Below, in pieces: positions 7,623 to 15,147 of a stretch of DNA of 64,000 bases. The first letter of the stretch is position 1. Each line of letters opens with the position of its first letter. The stretch spans positions 1 to 64,000 of the forward strand of contig NZ_NSGH01000003.1 of assembly GCF_002295105.1 (NCBI RefSeq), in the 5' to 3' direction. Source of the DNA: Salimicrobium humidisoli. GTDB taxonomy: Bacteria > Bacillota > Bacilli > Bacillales > Halobacillaceae. Under the pieces are notes generated by a model. The model was not told the DNA's origin. It did no database searches and saw nothing but the letters and a program-made list of their open reading frames with translations. Both the position numbers and the translations under genes were made by a program.

Positions 7623-9575
7623 ATGAAAGTACTTGCGGTAACAGCATGCCCTGTCGGGATAGCGCATACGTATATGGCAGCCGAAAATCTCCAGAAAGCC
7701 GGAGAAGAACTCGGCATAGATATTAAAGTGGAAACACAGGGCTCCATCGGAGTGGAAAACGAATTGACGAAGAAAGATATAGCTGAAGCAGACGGTATCA
7801 TCATCGCCAGTGATAAAGAAGTATCGAAGGAACGGTTTGGAGGCAAGCCGCTATTAGTGGTCGGTGTACAAAAGGGAATACGTGAGCCGAAGAGTCTTAT
7901 CGAACGCGTTATGAAAGGTGACGTACCTGTGTATAAAGGCGCGATGCCTGATGCGGAAACAGTGAAAGCGAAAAAGAAAGATAAAGAGAACCCGGTCTAC
8001 AAACATCTGATGAACGGCGTATCGTACATGATTCCGTTTATCGTGGTGGGTGGGCTGCTGATCGCCATCGCTCTAGCCTTCGGAGGCGATCAGACTCCGG
8101 GAGGACTGCAGGTGCCCGAGGATTCTTTCTGGAAACAGATTGAAAATATCGGAGCGGCTTCATTCAGCTTTATGGTACCTATACTCGCCGGATTTATAGC
8201 TGTAAGTATTGCAGATCGTCCCGGCCTTGCCCCCGGTATGATCGGAGGGTACATTGCAGCGAACGGAAGTTTTTATGGAAGTGAGGCGGGAGCAGGATTT
8301 CTCGGAGGTATTCTTGCCGGTTTCCTTGCAGGGTATGTAGCACTCGGTATTAAAAAGATTAAAGTTCCTAAATCTGTACAGCCTGTCATGCCTATTATTT
8401 TCATCCCGATTCTTGCATCACTGATTGTCGGAGTCCTTTTCATTCTTGTCATCGGGGCGCCGGTAGCAGGTATTTTCGAAGGGCTGACTCAGTGGCTAGA
8501 AGGAATGCAGGGAGCAAGTTCCATAGTACTCGCTCTGATTTTGGGTGCCATGATTGCCGTAGATATGGGTGGACCTTTCAACAAAGTCGCGTTTCTTTTC
8601 GGAGCTGCAATGATCAGTGAAGGGAACTATGAAATAATGGGCCCTATCGCCGCAGCTATTGCCATCCCGCCGCTCGGTATGGGACTGGCGACATTTATGA
8701 ATAAGAAAAAATATCATCAGGCCGAACGGGAAACCGGAAAAGCGTCCTTTACCATGGGTTTCTTCGGTATTACCGAAGGAGCTATACCTTTCGCAGCCCA
8801 GGATCCGCTCCGCGTCATTCCGAGTATTGTCGCAGGGTCGATGACAGGGTCCGTGATAGCTATGCTCTCCGGAGTCGGAGACCGTGTGGCTCATGGCGGG
8901 CCGATCGTAGCCATACTGGGAGCCGTCAATAACGTGCTGATGTTCTTTGTAGCTATTATCGCAGGTACGATAGTGACAGCCCTGCTGATAAACTTCCTGA
9001 AGAAAGACGTGGCTGTTGAAACAGATATCCCGGAAGAAGAATCCTCGGATATTACAGAGGCTGATGCAGGGAGCGGAGATCAGAAAACAGCGACCAGCCG
9101 GAATGAAAACAAACCGATCCATCAGCTGGAGGATATTATGACTCCCGGGCTCGCAACTATTTCTCTCGAAGGAGATAAGAAGGAATCAGTCGTTGATGAA
9201 ATGATCGATATGCTTGATAAAGCCGGGTTGTTGAGTTCAAAGGCGGAATTCCGGGAAGCTATTATAGCGAGGGAAGAACAGAGCAGTACCGGTCTCGGTA
9301 TGGGAATCGCCATCCCTCACGGAAAATCAGAAGCAGTAAATGAGCCGGCCGTAGTGTTTGGAAGGCAGAGCAACGGTGTCGACTGGAACAGTGCCGATGG
9401 AGAAGAAGCAAAACTTATTTTTATGATCGCCGTGCCGAAAGGTCGGGAGGGAGAAGATCACTTGAAAATACTGCAGATGCTATCCAGAAAACTGATGGAT
9501 GAAAGCTACCGGGAGCAGCTGTTGAAAGCCGAATCGGATAAAGAAGCTTATGAACTTCTGAGAACTGTCCGGTAG
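7623..9575 (+). CDS. manP: PTS mannose-type EIIBCA permease, ManP-like
   Basis: A 650-residue sugar PTS permease of the fructose superfamily with domain order B-C-A. EIIB covers about residues 1-100, with the phosphorylated Cys9 in TACPVGIAHTYMAAE. EIIC covers about 120-465, with many membrane spans and FGITEGAIPFAAQDP. A charged linker (about 465-500) leads to EIIA, with His566 in IAIPHGKSEAV. Length, domain order and wording match B. subtilis ManP, also 650 residues. It imports and phosphorylates a hexose. No manA isomerase and no fruK kinase lies beside it. GGAGG precedes the ATG. Mannose is likely, fructose possible. Confidence 0.82.
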   Translation: MKVLAVTACPVGIAHTYMAAENLQKAGEELGIDIKVETQGSIGVENELTKKDIAEADGIIIASDKEVSKERFGGKPLLVVGVQKGIREPKSLIERVMKGDVPVYKGAMPDAETVKAKKKDKENPVYKHLMNGVSYMIPFIVVGGLLIAIALAFGGDQTPGGLQVPEDSFWKQIENIGAASFSFMVPILAGFIAVSIADRPGLAPGMIGGYIAANGSFYGSEAGAGFLGGILAGFLAGYVALGIKKIKVPKSVQPVMPIIFIPILASLIVGVLFILVIGAPVAGIFEGLTQWLEGMQGASSIVLALILGAMIAVDMGGPFNKVAFLFGAAMISEGNYEIMGPIAAAIAIPPLGMGLATFMNKKKYHQAERETGKASFTMGFFGITEGAIPFAAQDPLRVIPSIVAGSMTGSVIAMLSGVGDRVAHGGPIVAILGAVNNVLMFFVAIIAGTIVTALLINFLKKDVAVETDIPEEESSDITEADAGSGDQKTATSRNENKPIHQLEDIMTPGLATISLEGDKKESVVDEMIDMLDKAGLLSSKAEFREAIIAREEQSSTGLGMGIAIPHGKSEAVNEPAVVFGRQSNGVDWNSADGEEAKLIFMIAVPKGREGEDHLKILQMLSRKLMDESYREQLLKAESDKEAYELLRTVR

Positions 9576-9597
9576 TACCTGACCGTCATAGTGCGAC

Positions 9598-9630
9598 AAG
9601 AACCCCCTGTGCAGGCAGAGGGGTTCTTGT
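9598..9630. terminator. Terminator after manP
   Basis: A perfect 10-bp stem CAAGAACCCC / GGGGTTCTTG with a 13-base loop; the following tract TTAATGATAAAA is only weakly T-rich. Confidence 0.65.
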
Positions 9631-9701
9631 TAATGATAAAATAAGTATATACTGGAGAATTTGAGTAACTTACAGCAGAACACCGGAGGAGGAAGCCCGT
9701 A

Positions 9702-10031
9702 ATGGAAACAAAAGAGTATCTGGAAGACTGGAAGCGTACATTGAGAAGGGATCTCGATGATACGACCAGAGAATTACAAACGCTCAGAAAAGAATATCGG
9801 AGAGGACAGAAATTGAGAGATATACAGATAGAAAGATTGAGGGAATGGACAGAAGAAGATATGGAGGAAGACGTAAAAACAGATTTGACGGAAAGCCTTG
9901 AACTGCTGAAGGAAATCAAAGAAGAGAACGAAGAAAGGATTTCCTGGCTGGAAACGTCAAAAAAATCGACGGAGTTCATGATCCGTAAGATTGATGAAGA
10001 ACTTGGGCTTAATGGAATGGGGGAAATGTAA
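9702..10031 (+). CDS. Hypothetical coiled-coil protein
   Basis: A 109-residue, highly charged protein that I do not recognise. Nearly the whole length is Glu/Lys/Arg-rich with leucines in heptad-like spacing (for example residues 14-50 and 62-100), so a long helical coiled coil is likely. It has no signal peptide, no cysteine and no membrane segment. GGAGGAGG lies about 8 bases before the ATG. It is flanked by terminators or hairpins and so appears to be transcribed alone. Confidence 0.7.
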   Translation: METKEYLEDWKRTLRRDLDDTTRELQTLRKEYRRGQKLRDIQIERLREWTEEDMEEDVKTDLTESLELLKEIKEENEERISWLETSKKSTEFMIRKIDEELGLNGMGEM

Positions 10032-10043
10032 GCTGGCTTACAT
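10026..10043. promoter_or_regulatory. 18-bp palindrome upstream of the OsmC gene
   Basis: ATGTAAGC-TG-GCTTACAT is a perfect palindrome that overlaps the stop of the preceding gene. A near-identical sequence, including the leading GGGAA, lies at 25572-25589 before the eight-gene transporter operon. It has no T run, so an operator is more likely than a terminator. Confidence 0.5.
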
Positions 10044-10142
10044 CTCCGAACCAGTCTTTTGTTTATCGGATAAATGCTGTGATAAAGTCTGTTTTATACC
10101 GGCGCACCTGGTATGACTACTAAAACAGGAGGATGATTTTTC

Positions 10143-10580
10143 ATGGCCGAGAAACATGAATTGGTTACAGCAATCTCAAAAGGTATGAATACGAAAGCGG
10201 AGTCGGAAGGGCATAACGTAGTTATCGATGAACCGGCGAACATGGGAGGTACGGACGAAGGTGCCAACCCGCTTGGTACACTGCTCGCTTCGCTTGCAGG
10301 GTGTGAAAACGCCATCGCCAATTTTGTCGCAAAAGAAATGGAATTCGATCTTCAGGGGATAGATTTCGAAATCGACGGAGAAATGGACCCACGCGGCATG
10401 ATGGGAGAAGAAGGAGTCCGTCCTTATTTCAAAAAAGTCACCGTGCATGCTAAAGTACGCACGAGCGAAACAGAGGAACGGGTACGGGAGCTCCAGAAGA
10501 AAGTGGATCGTCGCTGCCCTGTATTTACTACACTGGAAGCGGCTGACGTAGAAATGGTTCCTGAATGGGTAAAAGCTTAA
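10143..10580 (+). CDS. OsmC family peroxiredoxin-like protein
   Basis: A 145-residue OsmC/Ohr superfamily protein (YhfA-like branch). The two conserved cysteines are Cys54 (LAGCENA, start of the central helix) and Cys125 (RRCPVF), with the pattern typical of thiol-dependent hydroperoxide reductases. The expected glycine-rich turn (GGTDEGANPLGTLLASLAG) is at 35-53. AGGAGGATG lies about 8 bases before the ATG. It is a single-gene unit with its own terminator. The exact peroxide or thiol partner is not visible; in these bacteria bacillithiol or dihydrolipoyl proteins are candidates. Confidence 0.87.
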   Translation: MAEKHELVTAISKGMNTKAESEGHNVVIDEPANMGGTDEGANPLGTLLASLAGCENAIANFVAKEMEFDLQGIDFEIDGEMDPRGMMGEEGVRPYFKKVTVHAKVRTSETEERVRELQKKVDRRCPVFTTLEAADVEMVPEWVKA

Positions 10581-10592
10581 TAATATAGAGGT

Positions 10593-10628
10593 AAGTCCGG
10601 AGATGTTTGAATATCTCCGGACTTTTTT
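10593..10628 (+). terminator. Terminator of the OsmC gene
   Basis: Stem AAGTCCGGAGAT / ATCTCCGGACTT (12 bp, 8-base loop) followed by a T run. Confidence 0.9.
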
Positions 10629-10642
10629 AAATGTACGTTTAC

Positions 10643-11479
10643 TCAGGCTTTTCTGCCTTTATATCCACTTCTGAATACTTCCTGTACCCGGTGTACCGTT
10701 ACGTAGGCATCAGCATCGATGTCCTCCACGAGCTTTCTCAGCTGGACGATTTCCCTCTTGTTTATGACGAGGTAAAGGATGTCACGGTTCTCCCGGGTAT
10801 ACCCTCCTTCTGCTTCCATTACGGTTACACCCCGGGACATCTGGACGAGGATTGCGTTCAGCAGTTCTATGTTTTTCTCGGAGATAATCATAACGGCACT
10901 TCTTTCCTCCGCACCTTCGATAAGCATATCGATGATTTTAGCACCGATATATACGGAAATAAGAGTATACATAGCTCTTTCCCGACCGATGACGAATGCG
11001 CTTCCCGCAATAACAAGAATATCAAGACCGAGCATGGCCGACCCTACACTTGTGCCGAGCAGCTTATTCATCATATTTGCAAGAATCGTTGTGCCTCCGG
11101 TTGTTCCGCCGGCCCGGAAAATCATGCCGATACCGAGACCCACGGCCAGCCCTGCAAACAGAGCCGCGAGGAGGCGGTCATCCATCGCCTCTCCCCATCC
11201 TTCAGTGATAATAAGGAACATGGAGTTCAGTATAATTGCGATAATCGTATAAATGATAGTTCTTTTCGTGAAGTATCGGTACCCTATAGCGACGAGAGTA
11301 GTATTCAGGACGAAGTTCACGATACCGGGTGACCATTCGAACAGATAATAAGTAACGATGGTTATACCGAATACCCCACCTTCGGAAAGCTGGTTCGGTA
11401 TGACGAAATAGTTGATGCCGATAGAAAGTATAAAACTGCCGGCGATAAGTATTAATAAATCACGTATGTTCCGTTCCAC
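10643..11479 (-). CDS. YitT family membrane protein (DUF161/DUF2179)
   Basis: A 278-residue membrane protein. Five or six hydrophobic spans occupy about residues 1-195, with the family motif FRAGGTTGGTTILA. A soluble C-terminal DUF2179 domain covers about 210-270 (YTRENRDILYLVINKREI). Families with this layout (YitT, YpjC, YqfU) are widespread in Firmicutes; their function is unknown. I chose the GTG at 11479 because GGAGGAGGTG lies 6 bases upstream; two ATGs further up overlap or precede that site. The gene is divergent from the RocB-like peptidase. Confidence 0.85.
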   Translation of the reverse strand: MERNIRDLLILIAGSFILSIGINYFVIPNQLSEGGVFGITIVTYYLFEWSPGIVNFVLNTTLVAIGYRYFTKRTIIYTIIAIILNSMFLIITEGWGEAMDDRLLAALFAGLAVGLGIGMIFRAGGTTGGTTILANMMNKLLGTSVGSAMLGLDILVIAGSAFVIGRERAMYTLISVYIGAKIIDMLIEGAEERSAVMIISEKNIELLNAILVQMSRGVTVMEAEGGYTRENRDILYLVINKREIVQLRKLVEDIDADAYVTVHRVQEVFRSGYKGRKA

Positions 11480-11567
11480 GGCGAACACCTCCTCCATGGT
11501 CAATCATATCTTATATGTATTCAAATGTTAACGGAGGATTATCGCTTTCTCATGTTGAAAGACTTCG

Positions 11568-11604
11568 TTTACAAACCTTTCTCTCTAATTTACACTACAT
11601 TAGA
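11568..11604 (+). promoter_or_regulatory. Promoter with overlapping inverted repeat, RocB-like gene
   Basis: TTTACA (11568-11573), 17 bases, then TACACT (11591-11596). The arms TCTAAT (11584-11589) and ATTAGA (11599-11604) flank the -10 and could be a repressor site. Confidence 0.4.
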
Positions 11605-11639
11605 CGATACATATTGGAAAAAAGAGGAGGAATTGCAGT

Positions 11640-13244
11640 ATGGCCCAATGGCAGACACCGGAAGAACTCGAACAGCTTCTTACGGAACTGGTAAGCTGGC
11701 AGAGTCGCTCCTGGACGGAAGGGGAAAGGATATTCCCCCATCATCTGATGAATAAATTGACAAACGTTCCTTACTTTCGGGAAAACAGCCGAAATTTGAC
11801 GTTCTTCAAAACGCCGGACGGACGTGAAGGGGTCAATGCCTTGTATTTATCAGGGAGGTCCCGCCGTACTATCGTTCTCCTCAGCCACTTTGATACGGTG
11901 AATACGGAGGATTACGGTCACCTGGAGAATCTGGCTTTCCACCCTCAACGGCTTACGGAGATTCTTCATGATTATAAAGAGGAACTTCCTGGAGAAGCGA
12001 GGAAGGATCTTGAATCCGGAGAGTATCTGTTTGGTCGCGGAGTGATGGACATGAAGATGGGACTCGCTCTGCATATGAGTATTATTGCCAGAGCAAGCGA
12101 GGAAAAATGGCCGGTGAATATTATGCTTGTGACGGTACCGGATGAGGAAGTGGACTCTGCAGGTATGAGAGAAGCAGTGCCTGCCATCCGCGATACACAG
12201 CAACGGTATGACCTCGATATAACTCTGTTTCTGAACAGCGAGCCTACTTTTCAGGAACTTGGAGACGATCATTTTTATATGTATTCGGGTTCTATCGGAA
12301 AAATCATGCCTGCTGCATTATTATATGGAAAAGAAACGCACGTCGGGAATCCGATGAGCGGTCTGACTGCTAATTATATGGCGACGTTTTTAACGCAGAA
12401 AATGGAGTGGAATCCCGAATTTCGTGAAACTGAAATGGGGGAGAGCACTCCGTTACCGATATCTTTACGTCAGAAAGATCTGATGGGCACGGGATACTCG
12501 ACTCAGACACCGTATCGTGCTCAGGTACTGTTTAATGCATTCCTGTTTAAACGTTCGGCGAAGGATATTTTTGAACTATTCCGGAAAACTGCCGAAGAAG
12601 CAGCGGAAGCCTGCAACAGCTCATACGGAGAAGTGTGCCGGCGGGAAGACGTACAGCCGCTCGGAGATGTGCAAGTGATGGAGTACCGGGAGCTTCTGCA
12701 TTATGCCGAAAGAAAACTCGGAAAAGACATCATCCGGATATATATTAAAGAAGTGATGGAGAAAGAAGAAGAGGATGACCGGGAAGTGGCCGTACGTATT
12801 GTGGATAAGCTTATTCTGCACTGCCAGGAACTGGGGCCGGTCATTATTCTGCTTTTCGCTACTCCTTATTATCCTGCTGTCAATTCGTCAGAGGACCCGG
12901 TGGTGATGGGAGCAGTGGACGTAATTCAGCAGAAAGCAAAAGAGGCCTTTGACCTTACTGTTACTCAAGTACACTATTTTAACGGCATCTCCGACTTGAG
13001 CTATGTGAACTACAACGGGGAGACGGAAGGATGGAAAGCATTTGAACGTAACTCACCTGTGTGGGGAGAGCGTTATACCATTCCGTTTGAAGATATGGAG
13101 AAGCTGAAAGCGCCGGTAATGAATCTGGGGCCTTACGGAAAAGACGCCCATAAACGCACGGAACGACTGCATAAGAAAAATGCTTTTCAAGAAATGCCCG
13201 TACTGTTAGAAACGCTTATCGATTACATCAGTGAACGCGACTAA
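11640..13244 (+). CDS. M20 family peptidase, RocB-like
   Basis: A 534-residue zinc-dependent M20/M28-type hydrolase resembling RocB of the B. subtilis arginine catabolism operon. Metal-site motifs are HFDTV (near residue 82), GRGVMDMKMGLA (about 132-143), the catalytic PDEEVDSAG and LNSEPT. RocB's own reaction is not established. AGAGGAGGAATTG precedes the ATG. It stands alone, with no rocA, rocD or rocF nearby, so a role in arginine breakdown is only suggested by family resemblance; a general aminoacyl hydrolase is equally possible. Confidence 0.82.
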   Translation: MAQWQTPEELEQLLTELVSWQSRSWTEGERIFPHHLMNKLTNVPYFRENSRNLTFFKTPDGREGVNALYLSGRSRRTIVLLSHFDTVNTEDYGHLENLAFHPQRLTEILHDYKEELPGEARKDLESGEYLFGRGVMDMKMGLALHMSIIARASEEKWPVNIMLVTVPDEEVDSAGMREAVPAIRDTQQRYDLDITLFLNSEPTFQELGDDHFYMYSGSIGKIMPAALLYGKETHVGNPMSGLTANYMATFLTQKMEWNPEFRETEMGESTPLPISLRQKDLMGTGYSTQTPYRAQVLFNAFLFKRSAKDIFELFRKTAEEAAEACNSSYGEVCRREDVQPLGDVQVMEYRELLHYAERKLGKDIIRIYIKEVMEKEEEDDREVAVRIVDKLILHCQELGPVIILLFATPYYPAVNSSEDPVVMGAVDVIQQKAKEAFDLTVTQVHYFNGISDLSYVNYNGETEGWKAFERNSPVWGERYTIPFEDMEKLKAPVMNLGPYGKDAHKRTERLHKKNAFQEMPVLLETLIDYISERD

Positions 13245-13428
13245 TGATAAGAGAACCCGGGAACAGGACAGTGCAATCATTTTACTTAAACTTACGCATT
13301 CTGCAGGCTGCTTTTCTCTAAAAATAGGGAGTGAGTTACCATAGGAGCAAAATTCACGGTTTAAAGAGAAGATATTCGGTTATATTTAATAATATTGTCA
13401 TCATAAATGAGAAGGGGGGGAAGAATTC

Positions 13429-14847
13429 GTGAGTAATAAAAAATTCAGAGTCGGGCTGATCACAGCGCCGGGATACGCTAAACGTATCAGTGAAGGTTTG
13501 AGCCACGCCCTTCCTGATTTGCTCAGTTACTACGTGGACGACCGCGTCGAATGGGAAGTGGAATATGAAACTGATGCCCTCACAGGGGCCACCGAAAATT
13601 CCTCGGAGATTCTCGGAGCTACTTTCGATAAAAAGAAAGAACATGAATGGGATTACGTTATATCCCTTACGGATTTACCATTATTCAAAAGAAAGAAAGC
13701 GATCGTAGCGGAAGCGTATGTGGAACAGAATACTGCTCTGTTAAGTATACCGGCTCTCGGGGTCACTCCCCTCATTAAGCGTATACGTGAATCGACGGTG
13801 CAGCTTATCAACGAAATGTACTACGGTACGTCCGATGAGGATAGAGAGCAAGCCGAAAAACGTATTCAGCAGAAAGATCAGGAAGATTACGGAGAACATC
13901 ACGAACTTAAGAACAAAGACTCCAAGAAGCTTGTCGGAAAACGATTCCTTGACCGCCTTTCCCCCATCCAGAGGGAAACTCCGGATGAAGAAGAGTCGAA
14001 CATAGATGTCCGGTTCACAGTCAGATCGAAATGGGTCGGAGCATTGAGAATACTGGCAGGAATGATCCGGGCGAACCGGCCCTGGGCGATGTTTCCTTCT
14101 TTTATGAAGTTAATTGTCGTAGCTTTTGCTACCGGTGCGTACGCCCTTGTTTTTCCTACATTATGGATGTTGAGCAATCATTACGGTATATGGCGGATGG
14201 TTATGGTGTCCGTCGTAGCCATTACGGCCATGGTGCTTTGGATAACGCTTGCCCACCAGTTGTGGGAGGCTAAACGTAAAGGGACGAAGGACTATTTAAG
14301 AAAGCTGTACAACCTGGCTACGATTTCGACTCTGTTTTTGACAGTGCTCATGTACTATGGCCTGCTGTTCGTACTGTTTTCTATCGCAGTTATCGTTTTG
14401 ATACCAATGGGTATGCTGGAGTCACAGGTCTCACCCGACGTGGGGTATATTAATTATTTCTATATTGCATGGACGGCTACCAGTATTGCTACGATCATCG
14501 GCGCTCTCGGTTCTGCTCTGGAAAACGAAGAGGTCGTTCTTTCAGCAGCTTACGGGTATCGGCAGCGGCAGCGCTATAATCAGCTGAAAAGTGCGCAGGA
14601 AGAGAAGAAAGAAGCGAAAGAAGAGAAGAAAGAAGCACAGGAAGAGAAGAAAGAGGCGGCCCAAGAGAAAAAAGAAAGCCGATCGGAAGATGACAGAAGT
14701 TCACAGGATGGAACGAAGGAAGCAGCAGAAGCGAAGAAAGAAGCCGCAGAGGCGAAAAAAGAGAGTCAGGAGAAAGAACAGAAAGCCGCTGAGGAGAAAA
14801 AGCAGGAAGCCGAAGAAAAAAAAGAAAGCAATAAAAATCGCAATTGA
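13429..14847 (+). CDS. Membrane protein with Lys/Glu-rich C-terminal repeats
   Basis: A 472-residue protein that I do not recognise with confidence. Residues 1-200 are soluble and start with VGLITAPGYAKRISEGL. About 215-365 hold four or five hydrophobic spans. About 385-472 form a low-complexity tail of repeated EEKKEA/AEAKKEA units, probably a long charged helix. The GTG start follows a run of seven G. The terminator stem overlaps the last codons. The base pattern of the tail (GAAGAGAAGAAAGAAGC repeats) is prone to slippage, so tail length may vary among strains. It may link a membrane anchor to a cytosolic target; this is a guess. Confidence 0.75.
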   Translation: MSNKKFRVGLITAPGYAKRISEGLSHALPDLLSYYVDDRVEWEVEYETDALTGATENSSEILGATFDKKKEHEWDYVISLTDLPLFKRKKAIVAEAYVEQNTALLSIPALGVTPLIKRIRESTVQLINEMYYGTSDEDREQAEKRIQQKDQEDYGEHHELKNKDSKKLVGKRFLDRLSPIQRETPDEEESNIDVRFTVRSKWVGALRILAGMIRANRPWAMFPSFMKLIVVAFATGAYALVFPTLWMLSNHYGIWRMVMVSVVAITAMVLWITLAHQLWEAKRKGTKDYLRKLYNLATISTLFLTVLMYYGLLFVLFSIAVIVLIPMGMLESQVSPDVGYINYFYIAWTATSIATIIGALGSALENEEVVLSAAYGYRQRQRYNQLKSAQEEKKEAKEEKKEAQEEKKEAAQEKKESRSEDDRSSQDGTKEAAEAKKEAAEAKKESQEKEQKAAEEKKQEAEEKKESNKNRN

Positions 14848-14872
14848 CGTTCCAGTCGATTGTGATTTTTTT
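14836..14872 (+). terminator. Terminator overlapping a stop codon
   Basis: AATCGCAAT pairs with ATTGTGATT (one G-T) around a 14-base loop, followed by a T run to 14872. The left arm contains the last codons of the preceding gene. Confidence 0.75.
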
Positions 14873-14888
14873 ATGACTGGTTGGTCAA
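14873..14888. promoter_or_regulatory. TetR-type operator copy upstream of the RND pump
   Basis: ATGAC-TGGTTG-GTCAA repeats the ATGAC-N6-GTCAT pattern of the two sites at the pump promoter, 150 bases upstream of it. Its core GACTGGTTGGTC is the exact reverse complement of GACCAACCAGTC in the operator at 47557-47574. Confidence 0.5.
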
Positions 14889-15022
14889 ATTGTTATTATT
14901 GAAATGTTTTACGGGGATTGAAACGTTTAAGGAAGTTTGAAGTGTCATCTTTAACTGAAAAAATCTGAACTGTAAATATGATTTTCTTTTGTGTGAACGT
15001 TTCGTGAAATAAGAGTTATTCC

Positions 15023-15070
15023 TTGAAAATGACCAGAGAGTCATTTATATTGTATGACTGTACAGTCATA
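15023..15070 (+). promoter_or_regulatory. RND pump promoter with two TetR-type operators
   Basis: TTGAAA (15023-15028), 17 bases and TATATT (15046-15051) form a sigma-A promoter. AAATGAC-N6-GTCATTT (15027-15046) fills the spacer exactly. A perfect 18-bp palindrome, TATGACTGTACAGTCATA (15053-15070), covers the start site. Both share ATGAC-N6-GTCAT, 25 bases apart. A dimeric TetR-type repressor fits; no tetR gene adjoins the pump. Confidence 0.7.
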
Positions 15071-15147
15071 AAACCGAGGGACAAATCATCCTTAATTCGA
15101 CAATTTTTCTGTTTATAAATGAGAAGATAGAGAGGAGCACGTGCAAT

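Noticed and set aside
8496-9122. A 208-residue leftward open frame inside manP.
   Set aside because: It lies wholly opposite the conserved EIIC domain, with Cys/His-rich low-quality sequence and no initiation site.
11525-11755. A 76-residue rightward frame before the RocB-like gene.
   Set aside because: It covers the promoter of, and overlaps, the well-supported peptidase gene in another frame.
14591-14902. A 103-residue Lys/Arg-rich open frame.
   Set aside because: It is the shifted frame of the EEKKEA repeat tail and has no ribosome binding site.
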